In this document: positions 15,300 through 28,281 of the stretch, piece after piece
Position numbering within the stretch: the first letter of the stretch is position 1
Layout: each line of letters begins with the position of its first letter
Assembly (NCBI RefSeq): GCF_043641665.1
Contig: NC_092184.1
Span: 4,199,608-4,263,607, forward strand
DNA length: 64,000 nucleotides
Direction: 5' to 3'
Origin: Enoplosus armatus
Taxonomy: Eukaryota; Chordata; Actinopteri; Centrarchiformes; Enoplosidae
Translations under genes and position numbers: made by a program
The notes under the pieces: model-generated
The model's database searches: none
The model's input: only the letters and a program-made list of their open reading frames with translations
Told to the model about the DNA's origin: nothing

Positions 15300-15400
15300 T
15301 CGGTCGTGACATAACCGATAGCCCGGATCTGCTTAGTAAGGTCAGTATCTGTGCGGCTACAGATCCGGCGTATCGGGTCAGTGCACCCCTAATATTTATT
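15300..15400. repeat. Fragment of a dispersed 'cggatct/gtatcgg' type repeat
   Basis: Phrases such as 'cgatagcccggatctg', 'ggtcagtatctg' and 'gtatcgggtcagtgcacccc' look like a decayed fish repeat; a related phrase (gatactgatacctgagcaat) occurs near 8130. No full element can be delimited. Confidence 0.35.
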
Positions 15401-18306
15401 GAAAGGCCAATGTCTGCCTGGTATAAGAGCAAACAGTGCCACGGCCTAATACTAGTATAGAAAACGATAACTTTATGAAATCAATAATTCCCCTCTTTTA
15501 CTAGTAAGTGAGTGGTCATGCCTCCTGTAGTATTTATCGATATTGTTAGGAACATGGTTTGTTAAATGGAGTACTTAGCATGTGCAATGTTTAAATGGGG
15601 AAATCCTCTCATGACACAACTTTATTGAGCAATATTTGGTGCATGTGAGTCATTATTATGAGCACAGAGTTTGACCTGATTGATTTGAACATGTCCTGGA
15701 AATTGATCTTGTGGCACGATGCATTGTGGGTGCTCCAGAGGGCAACCCGCCATGTGTGGCAGCAGTTGTCTTTTGTTTATATAGAGCAGATGCTGTGGAC
15801 GTCACGTTACGTTACGCTTTACTGTAGTTGCATTGTAGTTAGTTGCCTCCCAAATAATGAATGAATGAATGAATGAATGATCCAAATACAAATTGGTGTG
15901 GATTTAGAAAGGAAAGATGACACAATCTTTAGCTGTACTGGCTAAAGCTGCAAGCAAGAGAAGACAATACTGCAGATGATCTTTCTACAGGCCGAGCATG
16001 TACAGTGCAGTTTGCTATTAGCTTCTAATAAATATAGCAGATTAGTTTGGCATGATGTTACATGACGACACGTTCCCAAGCCTTATTTCTGGACTGTGTG
16101 GGCAATGGAGGGAGAGTGGAAAATTGCTATATATATCCAAGATAACTCTGAACAAACTTTGCTGGAGAGGAAGTGAGAGAGAGGAAAGAAGTATTTAAGG
16201 GGAGGGGAAGAGAGGAGAGAGAGAAAGAGAGAGAGTGAGAGGGAGCAGGAGGGGAAAGTCAAGTTCCCATTTCTGATTTCCCACGGAGTCAAGATCTCAT
16301 GCGTTTTCCTGAAAGTGGTCAGTGGGATTTAAGCTTTTTTTTCTTCCCTCAATCCAAACAACATTAATTTGGTGTTTTCCCCCTAAGTGGTGTATAGAGA
16401 GGCAAATCAACATGGACTATGCTTTGCTATTGAGCTGGTTCACACTTTTTTTGGCTTCTTTTAATGACCTAACACACATCTAAACACACATATTTAGTAA
16501 ACCCTGCAGTCAGTAACCCTTCAGTGATGTGGACCGGGACTATATAACCACACTTTCCTTCTAAGTAAATGAAGTAACACATCTGATGCACCTGCTTTGG
16601 CACTGCTGGTCAAAAGGTTGCATATGGCGTCAGAGAGCTTGACTCCTCCGCTGGCCAAATGGCAGATATAAGACAATGTTTGTATTGTTTCCATGGCTTT
16701 ATGCCCCTCATAGTGCTTTTATGTCTCATGATTTAAAGCCTCAGCGCTATAAAAGACACATTGAATATGCTGTATTGTAGCCTCAGCTAGTGTGTGTTGG
16801 CAAGAAGGGCTGTCAGGGCGGTATGTGGGCGGAGAGGACAGATTCTTTTTCTGGTACCAGTGGATCATTAAGCTGATAATAATTTGTTATTTTTCTTTTT
16901 TTGCATCATTCTTTTGGTGTTTATGAATTCTGTTCCATTCTATGTAACGTACACTTTACCTCAAAGAGTTAAGTTCGAATGGGCGGAAGTGGGATAAGAG
17001 AAGTGGATAAGAAAGAGTCTGACAGCTGAGCGAGATACTGGTGGTCAGATACAGCCCCTCCTTCCTCCAACTCAGCACAAATATGCTGCCTCAGCATGAG
17101 CCTGCAGAAACACACACTCAGACACACACCTTTACAATCCGCCTACTTGCCAGAAGTCAGTTTTAGCCAGAGGCAGTAGCACAGATGGCTAAAACGGACG
17201 AATCTAGTCGATGCGTTGGGTGTTTAACAACTGCAGCCCTCTATCTTCTCCTGTATCTTTGCCTGTTTCCTGCTGTCTGTCCAGTGTATTCTCACACAGT
17301 GGTGAGAGAGAGAGACACACACGCAGACAGAGAGAGAGCGTCTGGTTAACATTACTCAGATTCCTGCAGCAGGGGCTCTGATTATACTGGCAATGAATAG
17401 AGAGAGAGAGAGGAGTGAGGGGGGTGGCATCAAACGAGGTGTACAAAGTTTAATCTCTGACGCAGATACTGCTGAGCCCAGTACAAAGTGTGTGATTTCT
17501 CTTTGATGCTCCTATTTTCAGTTATTTTCAGGTCTGCCTCAGCAAAAACCTAATGGCCCCATATTGAGTATCATTTAGATGGGGGGTGACCAGTAGAGGG
17601 CAGTGTGGAAGAGAAACAGTGTATGTGAGTCCCTACGCTGTCCCTGTATTACTCTTTGATAAGAGATGGAAACTGCACCTGCCTGTCTGTGAAGGAGTAA
17701 AGTGAAGCTTTTTGCTGCTATTACAGCCCATGTTTAATGATTCTTCATAGCTTGGTGGTTTGTGCTGCTGTGAAGAACTCTAATAATTAATGAAAAGTGG
17801 GTTATTTTGCTCAATTTACCAGTTACCGTTTTGTAAAGAACATTTGTGCTTTTTGTTCTGAGTGGAGGAGCCACAAAGAAGCATGAATAGAAGCATGAAC
17901 AGAATGACCTTGACCGAGTCTTTACCTGCGCTCTGTGAGCCTCTGAGCTGACTGAGGGAAATGGAGATGAAGAGGAAGATGACGGCAGTTCAAATATCTG
18001 AAACAAGTGAAATTAAACCCTTTCTCTGTCTCGAGGTTTACCTCTCATTAGCCTTTTCTTTCCTCCTTCATTCCCAGCTTCTCTCTCCTTTTCCACCAGT
18101 TCTCTTCCCCTTTTCATTATTTCTCTTATCATAATAAAAACCCTATTGGGCACACAGTTCTGTCTTCTCAGGTGTGTGTTGGCAGAAGATTAAGTTTGCT
18201 AAGATGGACCTAGAGGCGTGGAATATACCAGCATGCGCCACGTCTTTGGATTTATGGGCCTATTCTCTTGGATCAGCAGGAAGGAGCAGGTCATCCTAAT
18301 GAGGCC

Positions 18307-18313
18307 TATAAAA
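18307..18313 (+). promoter_or_regulatory. Weak TATA-like motif upstream of myo1c
   Basis: The sequence 'aggcctataaaacctgg' has a good TATA-box core. The sequence around it (18200-18430) is less repetitive than its surroundings and could hold a distal first exon, but no spliced product can be shown. Confidence 0.2.
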
Positions 18314-18684
18314 CCTGGCTTTCCTGCTGTTGCTCCGCTCTTTGAAGCTTCAGCTTGTTGCCTCTTCACCACAGACTGGCATGCCCCACTCTGTCCAGGA
18401 TCAGGAACTCTTGAGGTCTCTTTCATGTCTGAAGCGTATTAAGGATATGTCCTTTGGTTTTGTCTGTAAACTTGATTTCATAGTGTTTCTATCTCTTTCC
18501 CACCTTTATATTTGAATGAAAGGAGATATTGAACTTGCTACTATAGACATCTATCTCTTCTACTCATAATCCCTTGTGTTTTTTGTTGTTGTTAGTTGTC
18601 CGATGTTTGGCATTGCTTACACAGCAGTTTTCTTAAAAATGAATAAAACAGATTTAAAACTGATTCATGTATCTTGGTACATGA

Positions 18685-19153
18685 AAGGAATAGTTCAACA
18701 TTTTGGGAAATAGGCTCATTGGCAATTTTCTCATCAGAGATGAAAAGATTGATATCATTCTCACATCTGTCCTTTTAAATATATACCTACAGCCTGGAGA
18801 CGGTTAGCTTAGCTTAGCATGAAGACTGGAAACCAGTTGTTGACTCCAAGAAGTCACTGAGCCTGGCCAGGAAATTGTCCAGCACTTAACCCTCCATAAC
18901 TCCAGCAACTTGTCGTTTATACTCTTCTGTTTTTGTACGAATTCAATATATATTATATATACATATATTTTTACCTTTGACAGAGCCAGGCGAGCTGTTC
19001 CCCCTAGCAGTCTTTATGCTAAGATAAGCTAATCATCCCCTGCTTCAGCTCCATATGCTTCAGACAGATATGAAAGTGATATCGATCTTCTCTTCTAACT
19101 CTTGGCAAGAAAGCCGATAAGCGTATCTCCCAAATTGCTGAACTATTCCTTGA
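18685..19153. repeat. Inverted-repeat element (MITE-like), copy with both ends
   Basis: The left end is aaggaatagttcaacatttt then gggaaata; the right end is tctcccaaattgctgaacta then ttcctt, an imperfect reverse complement. Inside are 'acggttagcttagcttagca' near 18803 and 'gctaagataagctaatcat' near 19018, which can also pair. About 470 bp, no ORF. This is a common teleost non-autonomous repeat; related copies lie at 3415, 38369 and 48195. Confidence 0.75.
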
Positions 19154-19449
19154 AGTTGGGGCTTCCCAAGTTCAAATTGAATTGTCACCTCAATAAATAA
19201 CTAAATCCAGCTGACACTGAGTGAAAAGCTTTGCTATAAGCTTACAAATAGATGATTTTGAAACTCAGACAACAGGTCAGGCCTCAGACTATCCCACATT
19301 AATGTCTGTGTATTAGTCCCGCAACTGTAGTGGAAACTTGTCTTCCTCTTTGTTCTCGACAACACACGCCCATTGCCTGTACGATGTCAGTTGTTATTAG
19401 TGTTAACAAGCAGATGCATTAGTCTGCTTAGGCCTTTGATGTGCAGCGA

Positions 19450-19480
<31 letters not shown>

Positions 19481-19813
19481 CAACACTGGTCTGGAGTAAT
19501 TACACTCTGTAATGATATCGGACTAATGATGGTAAGTCCTTGTGCGTGCATGCGTGCGTCATAGTATACATGTATGTGTGGCTGTGTATGATGTGTGTGA
19601 GCTCGGTCTAAGAGGCACATTTATGGCAGTGGGACTCTTGGCTGCCTGTCGGGTTTCTGCTTCAGCTTGTAAATCGCAGAGTGGGGAGAGCAGGGAGTGA
19701 AGGGAGGAGGGAAGGAAAGGAAACTCTTTTGGCTCAAACAGATGATTATTTATTGGCTCATGCTGCATCTACTACTTAAGAGTTTCCCTTTTTCACACAA
19801 GCACGCTTGGATG

Positions 19814-19844
<31 letters not shown>

Positions 19845-19917
19845 CTTACCCCTTTGGCATCAGGACACATTTTTCCTTTCTCATCCTTTTTTTCTCTCCA
19901 GGGGTGGTTGGGGCCAG

Positions 19918-19949
<32 letters not shown>

Positions 19950-20247
19950 ATATGATAGGAGAGCTGGTTGCTCTTTTATACACTATCTTTTCTTAAGAGC
20001 AGAAAGAGAGAGCAAGAAAAGAGGAAAAATTAGAGGAACTATGGTAAGTTTTTTAGCATAAGTGGATTGAGGAGAGGGCGACAGGGGAAAAAAAGTAGAG
20101 CGAGAGAGAGGGAAGGAGGGGGGTTGTGTGTCACCTAACACAGGGACTATTTCCTCTGGAGGGAGGGAGAAGAAAAGTGGGTGAACGAGTGGCGAGCAAG
20201 AGAGACAGAGTGAGGTGTGTGTGTGAGCAGCAGTAAGAGGAGAAGCT

Positions 20248-20286
20248 ATGGCAGCTGGCTCTCAGGACGGAGGGGAGAGCTTCTAA
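20248..20286 (+). other. Possible upstream ORF in the 5' leader of myo1c exon A
   Basis: ATG at 20248 opens a 12-codon reading frame (MAAGSQDGGESF) closed by TAA at 20284-20286, 130 bp before the exon A start codon. If the transcript starts upstream of it, it could reduce initiation at 20417. The transcription start is unknown. Confidence 0.3.
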
Positions 20287-20416
20287 AAACAAACTCTCGG
20301 CTAAATAGTGGTCGGACGCGGCGCTGGAGGCCACATTCTTATAGCTGGACTATCGGCGCGGTGGGAACCTAAAAAAAAAACCCCGTCCAAAATCCCTCAA
20401 GAGCAAGACAGGAGCC

Positions 20417-20434
20417 ATGAAGTACAGACCTTTG
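20417..20434 (+). CDS. myo1c: myo1c alternative first coding exon A (MKYRPL), nuclear-myosin-1-like N-terminus
   Basis: ATG AAG TAC AGA CCT TTG is followed directly by the donor GTAAGA. The exon ends in phase 0 and joins exon 2 at 27786 to give [19 protein letters not shown]. Mammalian nuclear myosin 1 (isoform B), as I recall it, begins MRYRASALGSDGVRVTMES, so the M-basic-Y-R start and the length (16 residues before MES here) both match. The start context (gccATGA) is fair. The 5' UTR probably runs back into the GC-rich stretch around 20240-20400. The short form starting in exon 2 remains possible. The sequence alone cannot show expression. Confidence 0.78.
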
Positions 20435-20941
20435 GTAAGACACCCAGCCGCACATCTGTCCTGCAGAAAAAGTCAGTCAGAACGTGGAGGGGGTAATTGG
20501 GACCCTTTTTCATGGTTTAATGTTAGTCAAGAATTGCTATTCTACTGAGTGTGAAAGGTAAGGAGTTGTGTGTGAGATGGGTTTACTTTTAGTCAGGCTA
20601 TTGAAGTGGGGAATGGAGTTTATTGCGGTGGAAGAGAGAATTTTTAGGAGCTGCTTAATTTGTAAAGAGTACCCACAGTGGCATTGGAATTGCGTAACAA
20701 CCTTGACAGTGTGCTCTTGAACTTGAAGGACGCAGGTGAGAGCGAGGCAGGTGAAAGCCAGAGCTGTTACAGCCTGCGCTGTTCACCGTGCATCTCTTTT
20801 CTCATTAACTTGACTGCTTTTAGTCCCTCTCCTCCTTGATCTCAGCATCTTTCTCCACCTTGACTCTGTATTTGTCATGTTGATGTCAGAGCTATTTGAA
20901 TTTGAATCTGTTTGATATCCAAGAGGGCGTGTCCTCATCGC

Positions 20942-20972
<31 letters not shown>

Positions 20973-21265
20973 ACCGCCCGGGGCGAGGCAATCACATGGT
21001 GGTGTTGTGTGGCCGGGCAGCATTCTTTGGCATTGACTGAGAGTAAGAGTCAGCATGTTAATCAAAAAAGTGTGTGTTGATGTATTAGTGATATATGAAT
21101 GTGTGTGTGGGGGGGCTTAAAACCTCCTTTTTGGTGGTGAAAGTATTTTCTCTTACTGAATATGCTGGAACTCGTTCTTCAGCAGTTAAACTTGTATAGA
21201 ACTACTTTCCCTTTCTATGCATCCATAAGGATTTGATCCATTTTACAAGCTTCCTCTGCTCCTAT

Positions 21266-21303
<38 letters not shown>

Positions 21304-24228
21304 AAGATGGAGGACTGACAGACAGTACAATGCACTGAGAGATTCCTGACACAGTTGTCATTACTGCCTGTAGGGCATCTGACTTCATTTCAATAGGTAG
21401 TTTATGTTGGGCTCGCCTCGCTCTCTTCAGGCTATCCACTCCAGTCACTCTCTAGACTTTCTGCATCAAGGCTAAGTTGCGATCAAGTTTGACAAGTGAA
21501 AATCTTCTGAATGACTTGGTAAACGAGCTTATTGTACCTGGAATACAAACCTAATGCCTTGAAAACCTCAAACCTGTTTCTCCATGGAGTATCGCTGGGC
21601 TCGGGTAAGTTAGTGTTACTAAATTCTTGCGTCTGACTGACTCGTAAAATGTCTCGTGAAAATTATTAATTTGTGATTTGAAGGTTCAAAGTAAAGTTAG
21701 TTCCTCTGACAGAGTAAAGGAGTCATGTCAGTTTATAGTTGAGCTTATGCAGACTACACTTTACCAGCCTGCTGTAAAAGCTGCTAAGGCTCAGTGAAAC
21801 CAAGGTGAAACTCAGCAGCCTGTTTAATATAGATGAGTGAAATCTCTCTTGTTATTCTTGTTGTGGCTTTTCCTTGTGGCTTTACTAATAAGAGAAGTGT
21901 GTGGATATTATATTTTGTATATTGCAGCAATTGCGGCTACTTTTTACTGTTGGTGACGTTTGTGACACCATAGAGCAACATTTCAGTCCGACACAAGGAT
22001 ATATTTGTATATATGGTGGGTGCTTAGTGAAGTAGTGACCAAATATGTTATATAGAGTAAGTCCCAGACTCCCAGCTGCTTGTTGTGTTGTTTTGGCCCA
22101 CATGTTCTCAGATAGTCTGGTTCATTTCTGCAGCCTGGAGGACTCTCAGCTAGCTCGTCCCACCTGTCTGACTGCTCCACAGTCTCTTGGGATGGAAATG
22201 AACATGCTCACTGCTTAGCCTGGAGGGGCGTTTCCATGGTAATCATAATCAAAATGTTAAGCTTGGATCCTGCACAGGTGTGGAATGGGAAAGTGTGTAT
22301 TCTACTTCATCATCTACAAATGATAGTCAGACTTATAAGACTGATAAGAAGCTACCCATGTTGGCATTGTGATTTGTTGGCCACTTCCTTGTTCAAGAAA
22401 GCCTGTGGTTGACTTGTGGCCTTGTCAAAACCAACCAGCACCGTCAGCTCTTGCATGGCTCCTGATGTCACACTTGGCATCATTATAGCCCCACTACATT
22501 TTCACAAGGACGACATTCATGTTTCAAAAATGGATCTAGACGTTCAGTATTTCTTCACTTGCCCCTTTCTTTCTACCAGTGAGTGCAGAACAGATGAGAG
22601 AGGTGAAGAAATCAGTGCCAGACAACTGATTCATAGTGGGGAAAACGTAGAGAAAGGGCAAAACATTCTGCGAGTCGCAAAGCATTTCTTCATCAGCACC
22701 ACACGCCCCACTCATTTGGTTGTCATTATAGAAGTTTAACAAATCACGAGAAACAGAAGTCAGAAGAGCAGCAGGACCGAATGCTACACTCCTCTATTCT
22801 CAATTTAATCTGGATCTTTTACATGCACAAATGTTTAACTACTTTATTTTAACTCTTGGTTTAATAACTCTTTGAATCCCGTCCAGTCTAAGACATTACA
22901 TTGGCTCTAAATTGTTAGAAATAAAGCAAGATTGTTTACAGACGCACATATAAAGATGAGATTTGCCAGTACTATAGACATACTACAATTCAACATACTA
23001 AAAAATATGTGTAAACAAGTGGAGCTGAGTAACACGCCTGCAGGATCCATAACCATCTTTTTAATCATGGTAGCCATTGCAACACACTCTATTACACAAA
23101 TTAGTGGTGAATACATACATGTTTATGCTCTTAAATGTCGAAAAATCGATTACACAATGGACACTTACCAAAATCAAATGCAACGAGCCAACACAAATAA
23201 GCCAGTGAAGAGGAAAGGCTGTCAAACGTTTTGTATTTCAAGCCTGGTTATGCAGGTTTAGATGGTCGGTTTTGTCAATTCTCATCATTATCCGTCCTTG
23301 CTTCCATCATGAGCACTGTATGGCGCACTGAAAGCAGCAGGTTAGATGAGGTTTACATAAACAGTGTGACATCTGAGCTCCGTGCACGCACCCAGGACGA
23401 TGTAAAGGTCAAGCTGCTATTGTTCGCAGGCTGGCTGGATGATCAAATCCCTCTGCTTTCTCCCCCCTTTCTCTGCTTCCCTTAGATGTGGTCGCTTTTC
23501 CAATCTGTCATTTGAAAGCGGACGGAGGAACTAAAAAGAGGAGAAAGCACAGGAATACGAAACACGAAATGTGAAGAATTGGTACAAAAAAACATGGAGA
23601 GAGGAAGTGAGATTCAAGATATGGTGATTAAAGTAGGTGACGAAAAAGTACAAGGTCCCATGAGTTAAATACATCATACTTTAGGTCAATTCTTGCATTA
23701 GCCAACTTAAATGCTTACTTAACTTAAATGAAAGAAAGAATGGTTATATTCCTCAAAATAAGGGATATAAAAAATATTTGATCTATACCGAAACTCAAGT
23801 ATTTGAGGTAGGTAGATAGGGGAGATGGGGCAGCGTGGTAGAGGATTGTTTTAGACTGATATACTGGGCTGACACCTGCCTCTGGACAAACCAGCTAATC
23901 ATTCTTCTTAACCTCTGATATGAATAACGTTCTGCACTTCAGTTCGTTTGTTTAGATATTTATCGGTACCCCCCCTCACAAACTCATACGAGTCAAGCAG
24001 TAGTAGAAGTAGAGGCCTTAGTAGGGAGGTGTTCCTCTTCAGGTCTCCTCCTGCTAACCTGGCTCCAAGCTGCCTTGTTTGCTGCACAGGATTTGGAAAA
24101 CATGACGACATGTAGGAGCCGGGTAGGCATGTACTTGGCGTTTTTCCTGAGACCGGGTGGAGGTCCGGTGTGCGGCACTACACGCAGGAAAGCCAAACAG
24201 TGAAAGCGGCATTGGGAAACAATGAAGT

Positions 24229-24272
<44 letters not shown>

Positions 24273-26220
24273 GAGAGACTGAAAGTGAATGAGAGATTGA
24301 ATGTATGTATGGAGGAGGAGGAGGAGGAGGGGAGAGGTGAGGAAATAAGGCTCTGGTTTCTTTCCTCGCAGGCGCCATAATATCTGGAGGGTTTTGTAAT
24401 AAACCGTGACATCTTTATGTACATGTACATCAGTTTTGCTACTCCTAATGGTGATTTAACGTGTTACCAGACGACGAATTCCTTTACGTTTTGGTGTAAA
24501 CACAAAGGATGTTGGAGTCCCACACACTCAGCTCTCAAGGTCCGCCCACGCACGCACACGTACAGCTGCACTTTCTTTGCTTTTTGTAGAAATGTGTGAA
24601 ACAATAGGTCACCAGAGCTCATGGCGTCCAGGGGTGAGAGAAACAAGATGGTGGGATGTGGGACATATGAACTCACACATGCTTACATATTAATGCTTTA
24701 AATAGTACTAGTACTGGTATCAATACCACACAGATGCTACAAATCACAATGCTTTTTGCTCTTTTCCTTCCCTTTTAAAGTAAAAACACTAGTTGAGCAG
24801 CTACTTTGTCAGAAATACAACTTGCTGAGGATTTGTTGATGAATTTTGATCAATGTAATTATATTGCGTTTCCTGTGTAGGAGAGTGAACAGTAACCCTG
24901 GATTACATGCATGCATTGTTTCCTGTGAATCCCTTGTGCATGTGACGGCAAATTGAACCCAGTATGGGAATGGAGGTAGGAAGGTAATTACTGAATGTAA
25001 ACACACTGAATGGCTATTGGTCACCAAAGACCATAAATAGTGTCATTTCATGACAATCTTAAGTATAAATTTAACCTTAAATGCACCCATTAAGCTTTGA
25101 GTGTATTGTTACCCACACCTACCACTTCTGTCAGTGTGTCAGCTTCCTGTCCTTGTCACTTGCCACTCCTCTTGATGTGTGGTTTGTTTTGAGGCAGCAT
25201 TTAGCCTGAAACAGAGGCATCTGTAAAGCCTCCACAGGTGCTGTAGAAGCCTGCAGTGAATGTAGCCAATGTGTAATAAAAACAATGCTAATATTCCCTG
25301 CATATTCTATTTAAAGGCACTTAATGTGGGAGTTATTGTAGGGTCTTGTAAAATTTAACAGTAAAAGCCTTCTCTTCTAAAGGGATGAAATCAAACTGTC
25401 CACATTTGCGCCATTGTTGTGTCCTTGTGAGGGCGTGTGCACGCAAACACATATGCTCGCCCAGATTTTACAGCCTGGATTAAGAACTAAAAGCTTGAGT
25501 TACCATCAGATCATAAAGATGAGAGGTGAGTCAGCTCTGACAGCCTCCCTCTCAGCCAGGCCACTTGCTTCTTTGAAAGGCTGTAAAGATAAAGTGCAGG
25601 GGTGGTTCTGTTAATTAAAGATCATAAACACAAGAGGCAGTGCTAGCTAGTGGTATTAGGGTTTATAGGGACCTGCTGTGGTGTCAGTTCTGTTTCCCTG
25701 AACTTGTTCTGTGGACCTACAGACATAGACCAAGGTCCACACCAGTGTCCCATGGCTTCTCCCCATGTGTGACGCACCATGGGACACTGCAATTTTCCTT
25801 TGAAATCCAGGATCAAACGTGTTCATGCATACTTGTGTGAAATCCGATCAAGATGTCGTGCACGTGCGTGTCTGTTGTGCAGTGATTTAATGGGCTCGGT
25901 GTTGTGTTGTTGGGGTCGCTGCTGTGTGGAATTTCAGGGAGTATTGTTAACTTTCCAGTACAGTTTGAATGGAGCAATGGCACAGGACTGGAGTCATAAC
26001 CTGGCATCCATCATCTCCTCTTCTCTCTTTTTTTTTCTCTTCTTCCTCTCACCCCTCTGTCCTCTGTGTTTTTTCCATCCTGTCTCACCCAGCGCTAATT
26101 AATATGTCCTCTCCTCCCTCAAGCTTTCTCTCCTCTTTCTTTCTCCATCTCTTCTTTGTGGTCTCCTGAGGGATGAAGACTACTGCACTGCTTAGCACAA
26201 CAACAACACCTGCTGTACTT

Positions 26221-26305
<85 letters not shown>

Positions 26306-28223
26306 GTCTGTCCCTGTCCCTGCCTCTACCCTCCAGCACAAGTCGACTTGGTTTTAGTTCTGTCCAACTCAGTACATGTTAAACATGGATGTGGGTAACA
26401 TTCGCAATCTTATGCGTAAAACTCAGGCCTCTATTTTAGAAAACGGCTTCCTGGGCATGCGCGTCGATGAGCTTAAACATGTAAGTGTTGCAATTTAAGT
26501 TCTGATCGCACTTCAGGTTCTCAATTTGTGCTGTATATTTTTAAATATGTGCAAACCTGGGTGGGGCTTGGTGCTCTTTGGTTGAAGTGATACATTTCCC
26601 CCCGACACGTTTGGGCTTGGCTTCATCTCAGTTTTTAGAGGTGTTAAGATCACTTATGGGCTGTTAAAGAAAACTGGACGCCATAAAAACATAAACTCTC
26701 CACTTAGCTTCGTTGGATGTGTATGACTTAATGGGAGGTCTGTGGATGGTTCATGGCATTGGTCTGAATGTGCTCTGTTGTTGGTTGAAAGCTGTGGGGG
26801 TTCCTAAAAGTTGCTTTGAGAGCTAATGGGACAGGAAGGACTTAGTGGACCTTTATTATTATTATTATTTATTTACATTGATTTCAGCACGTTACTGATT
26901 GGGGTTGTTCGTAAGGCCAATTGCAACACTTTTTCATTCTTGACCGTGAAACTCAAGGTCAACTCGCTACCCTTTTCCAGAGCTTTTAACAGCATCTCAT
27001 GGTCTTCTCCATCACTGATGAGTGCCCTGAGATGTGATTGAAAGGTTCAGAAAAAGCTACTAAGTGGATCTTGAGTTATGATTGTTTTGTCAAAATCACT
27101 TCATTTCTCATTTTTTTTAAATTGTGACCAGTGTAAGCACTGAGTGGGACATTTTACAGCTGAAAAGTAAACTTGTCATTGCACACTGGTGCAAAAGTGA
27201 CATTGAAATATTACCAACCACAACATGGATACATCTGCAGTAAGCTAATATGAGCGGATATACGGGCCCAGTCGATTTATTTGCCATGCTCTAGACAAGA
27301 GTATCTGGCTTTTGGCTGTTTGATTTTTAACGATAGGCAAAAGATTACAATCTATTATAACCATATTTTCATTTATGCCATCATCTACTCTGAAATCTAG
27401 TGAGAAATTGTTCCTGCATCCCAGTTTGAATTCCACACCCACCTGATACTTGTACTGCATCTTTTTACTGTCTGATGTTGTTGGGGTGTTAAACAAGGTG
27501 GTACACTACGTCCACTGCTTTTTATTAGCATGTTCTTAGCAATAGATGGTGCAGCACTGGTTTATGATCTCAATGATTGTTTCTTTGAGTCCTCGACTTT
27601 CTGGCTAACCCTAATAAGGACAGACTATGTGTGCGTGATGAGTAGCTTTTCCCTCCCTTCTATGTTTCTCCAATTTGTCCTTGCATGGGACAAGCAGCGT
27701 TTGATTGATGAAGTGTTACACTCCATAGGTTATGTTGTTATGTTCAGTCACTAACCCCACCTACTCCCTGCTTGTCCTCCTCTAGGTGGTGGCTAGTGAC
27801 GGGGTGCGGGCTATGATGGAGTCGGCCCTGACAGCCAGAGACCGGGTGGGCGTGCAGGACTTTGTCCTGCTGGAGAACTACACCAGCGAGGCCGCCTTCA
27901 TAGAGAACCTGCGCAAACGCTTCAAAGAGAACCTCATCTATGTAAGTGGGTGTAGTGAGGAGGGTGGGGGTTTAACTAAATGTGTATGTATTAGAGCCCG
28001 GCCATTGCTGGATCTTTGAGGTCAACAGTGATGTTTGAGAATAAAAGATTTGATAACTATGTACTGGCTGATATTCACGGTGAAAAATGCAGCTTATTGT
28101 ATTTGCACATTTGGTTCAGACAGCTGTTGGGTCTTTCCTGAATGTTCTCACTGCAAAATTACTTAAAAAATGACAGAAGTTTGAATTTATCACTCACATC
28201 ATGCTTGATATGAAAACACACAC

Positions 28224-28281
<58 letters not shown>

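Larger units (their letters stand above)
1..18680. other. Non-coding flank upstream of myo1c
   Basis: No exon of a recognisable protein was found on either strand; open frames are short and of low complexity. The stretch holds (TA)n at 664-697, (TG)n at 9181-9199, 9859-9923 and 10001-10027, (TA)n at 10450-10505, a poly-G run near 10866-10880, (CA)n at 13120-13160, (TC)n near 13447-13468 and a (GAAT)n tract at 15857-15881. It also holds repeat fragments listed separately. It may be intergenic or contain unseen 5' non-coding exons. Confidence 0.7.
20435..27785 (+). other. myo1c: myo1c intron 1 (7.35 kb) containing the alternative first exons
   Basis: The intron runs from GTAAGA at 20435 to the tctag acceptor before 27786. 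It contains candidate first exons B and C and (TG)n tracts at 20941-20969, 21270-21301 and 26223-26304. It also has (GA)n at 24234-24268, (GGA)n near 24311-24330 and short pyrimidine-rich patches near 26020-26160. No other coding segment was seen. Its length and position fit an alternative-promoter region. Confidence 0.8.

Noticed and set aside
20041..20049. ATG|GTAAGT, a possible one-codon first exon for myo1c (a similar ATGATG|GTAAGT at 19520)
   Set aside because: A bare ATG before a donor is too little to support an exon; two such hits show how easily they arise by chance.
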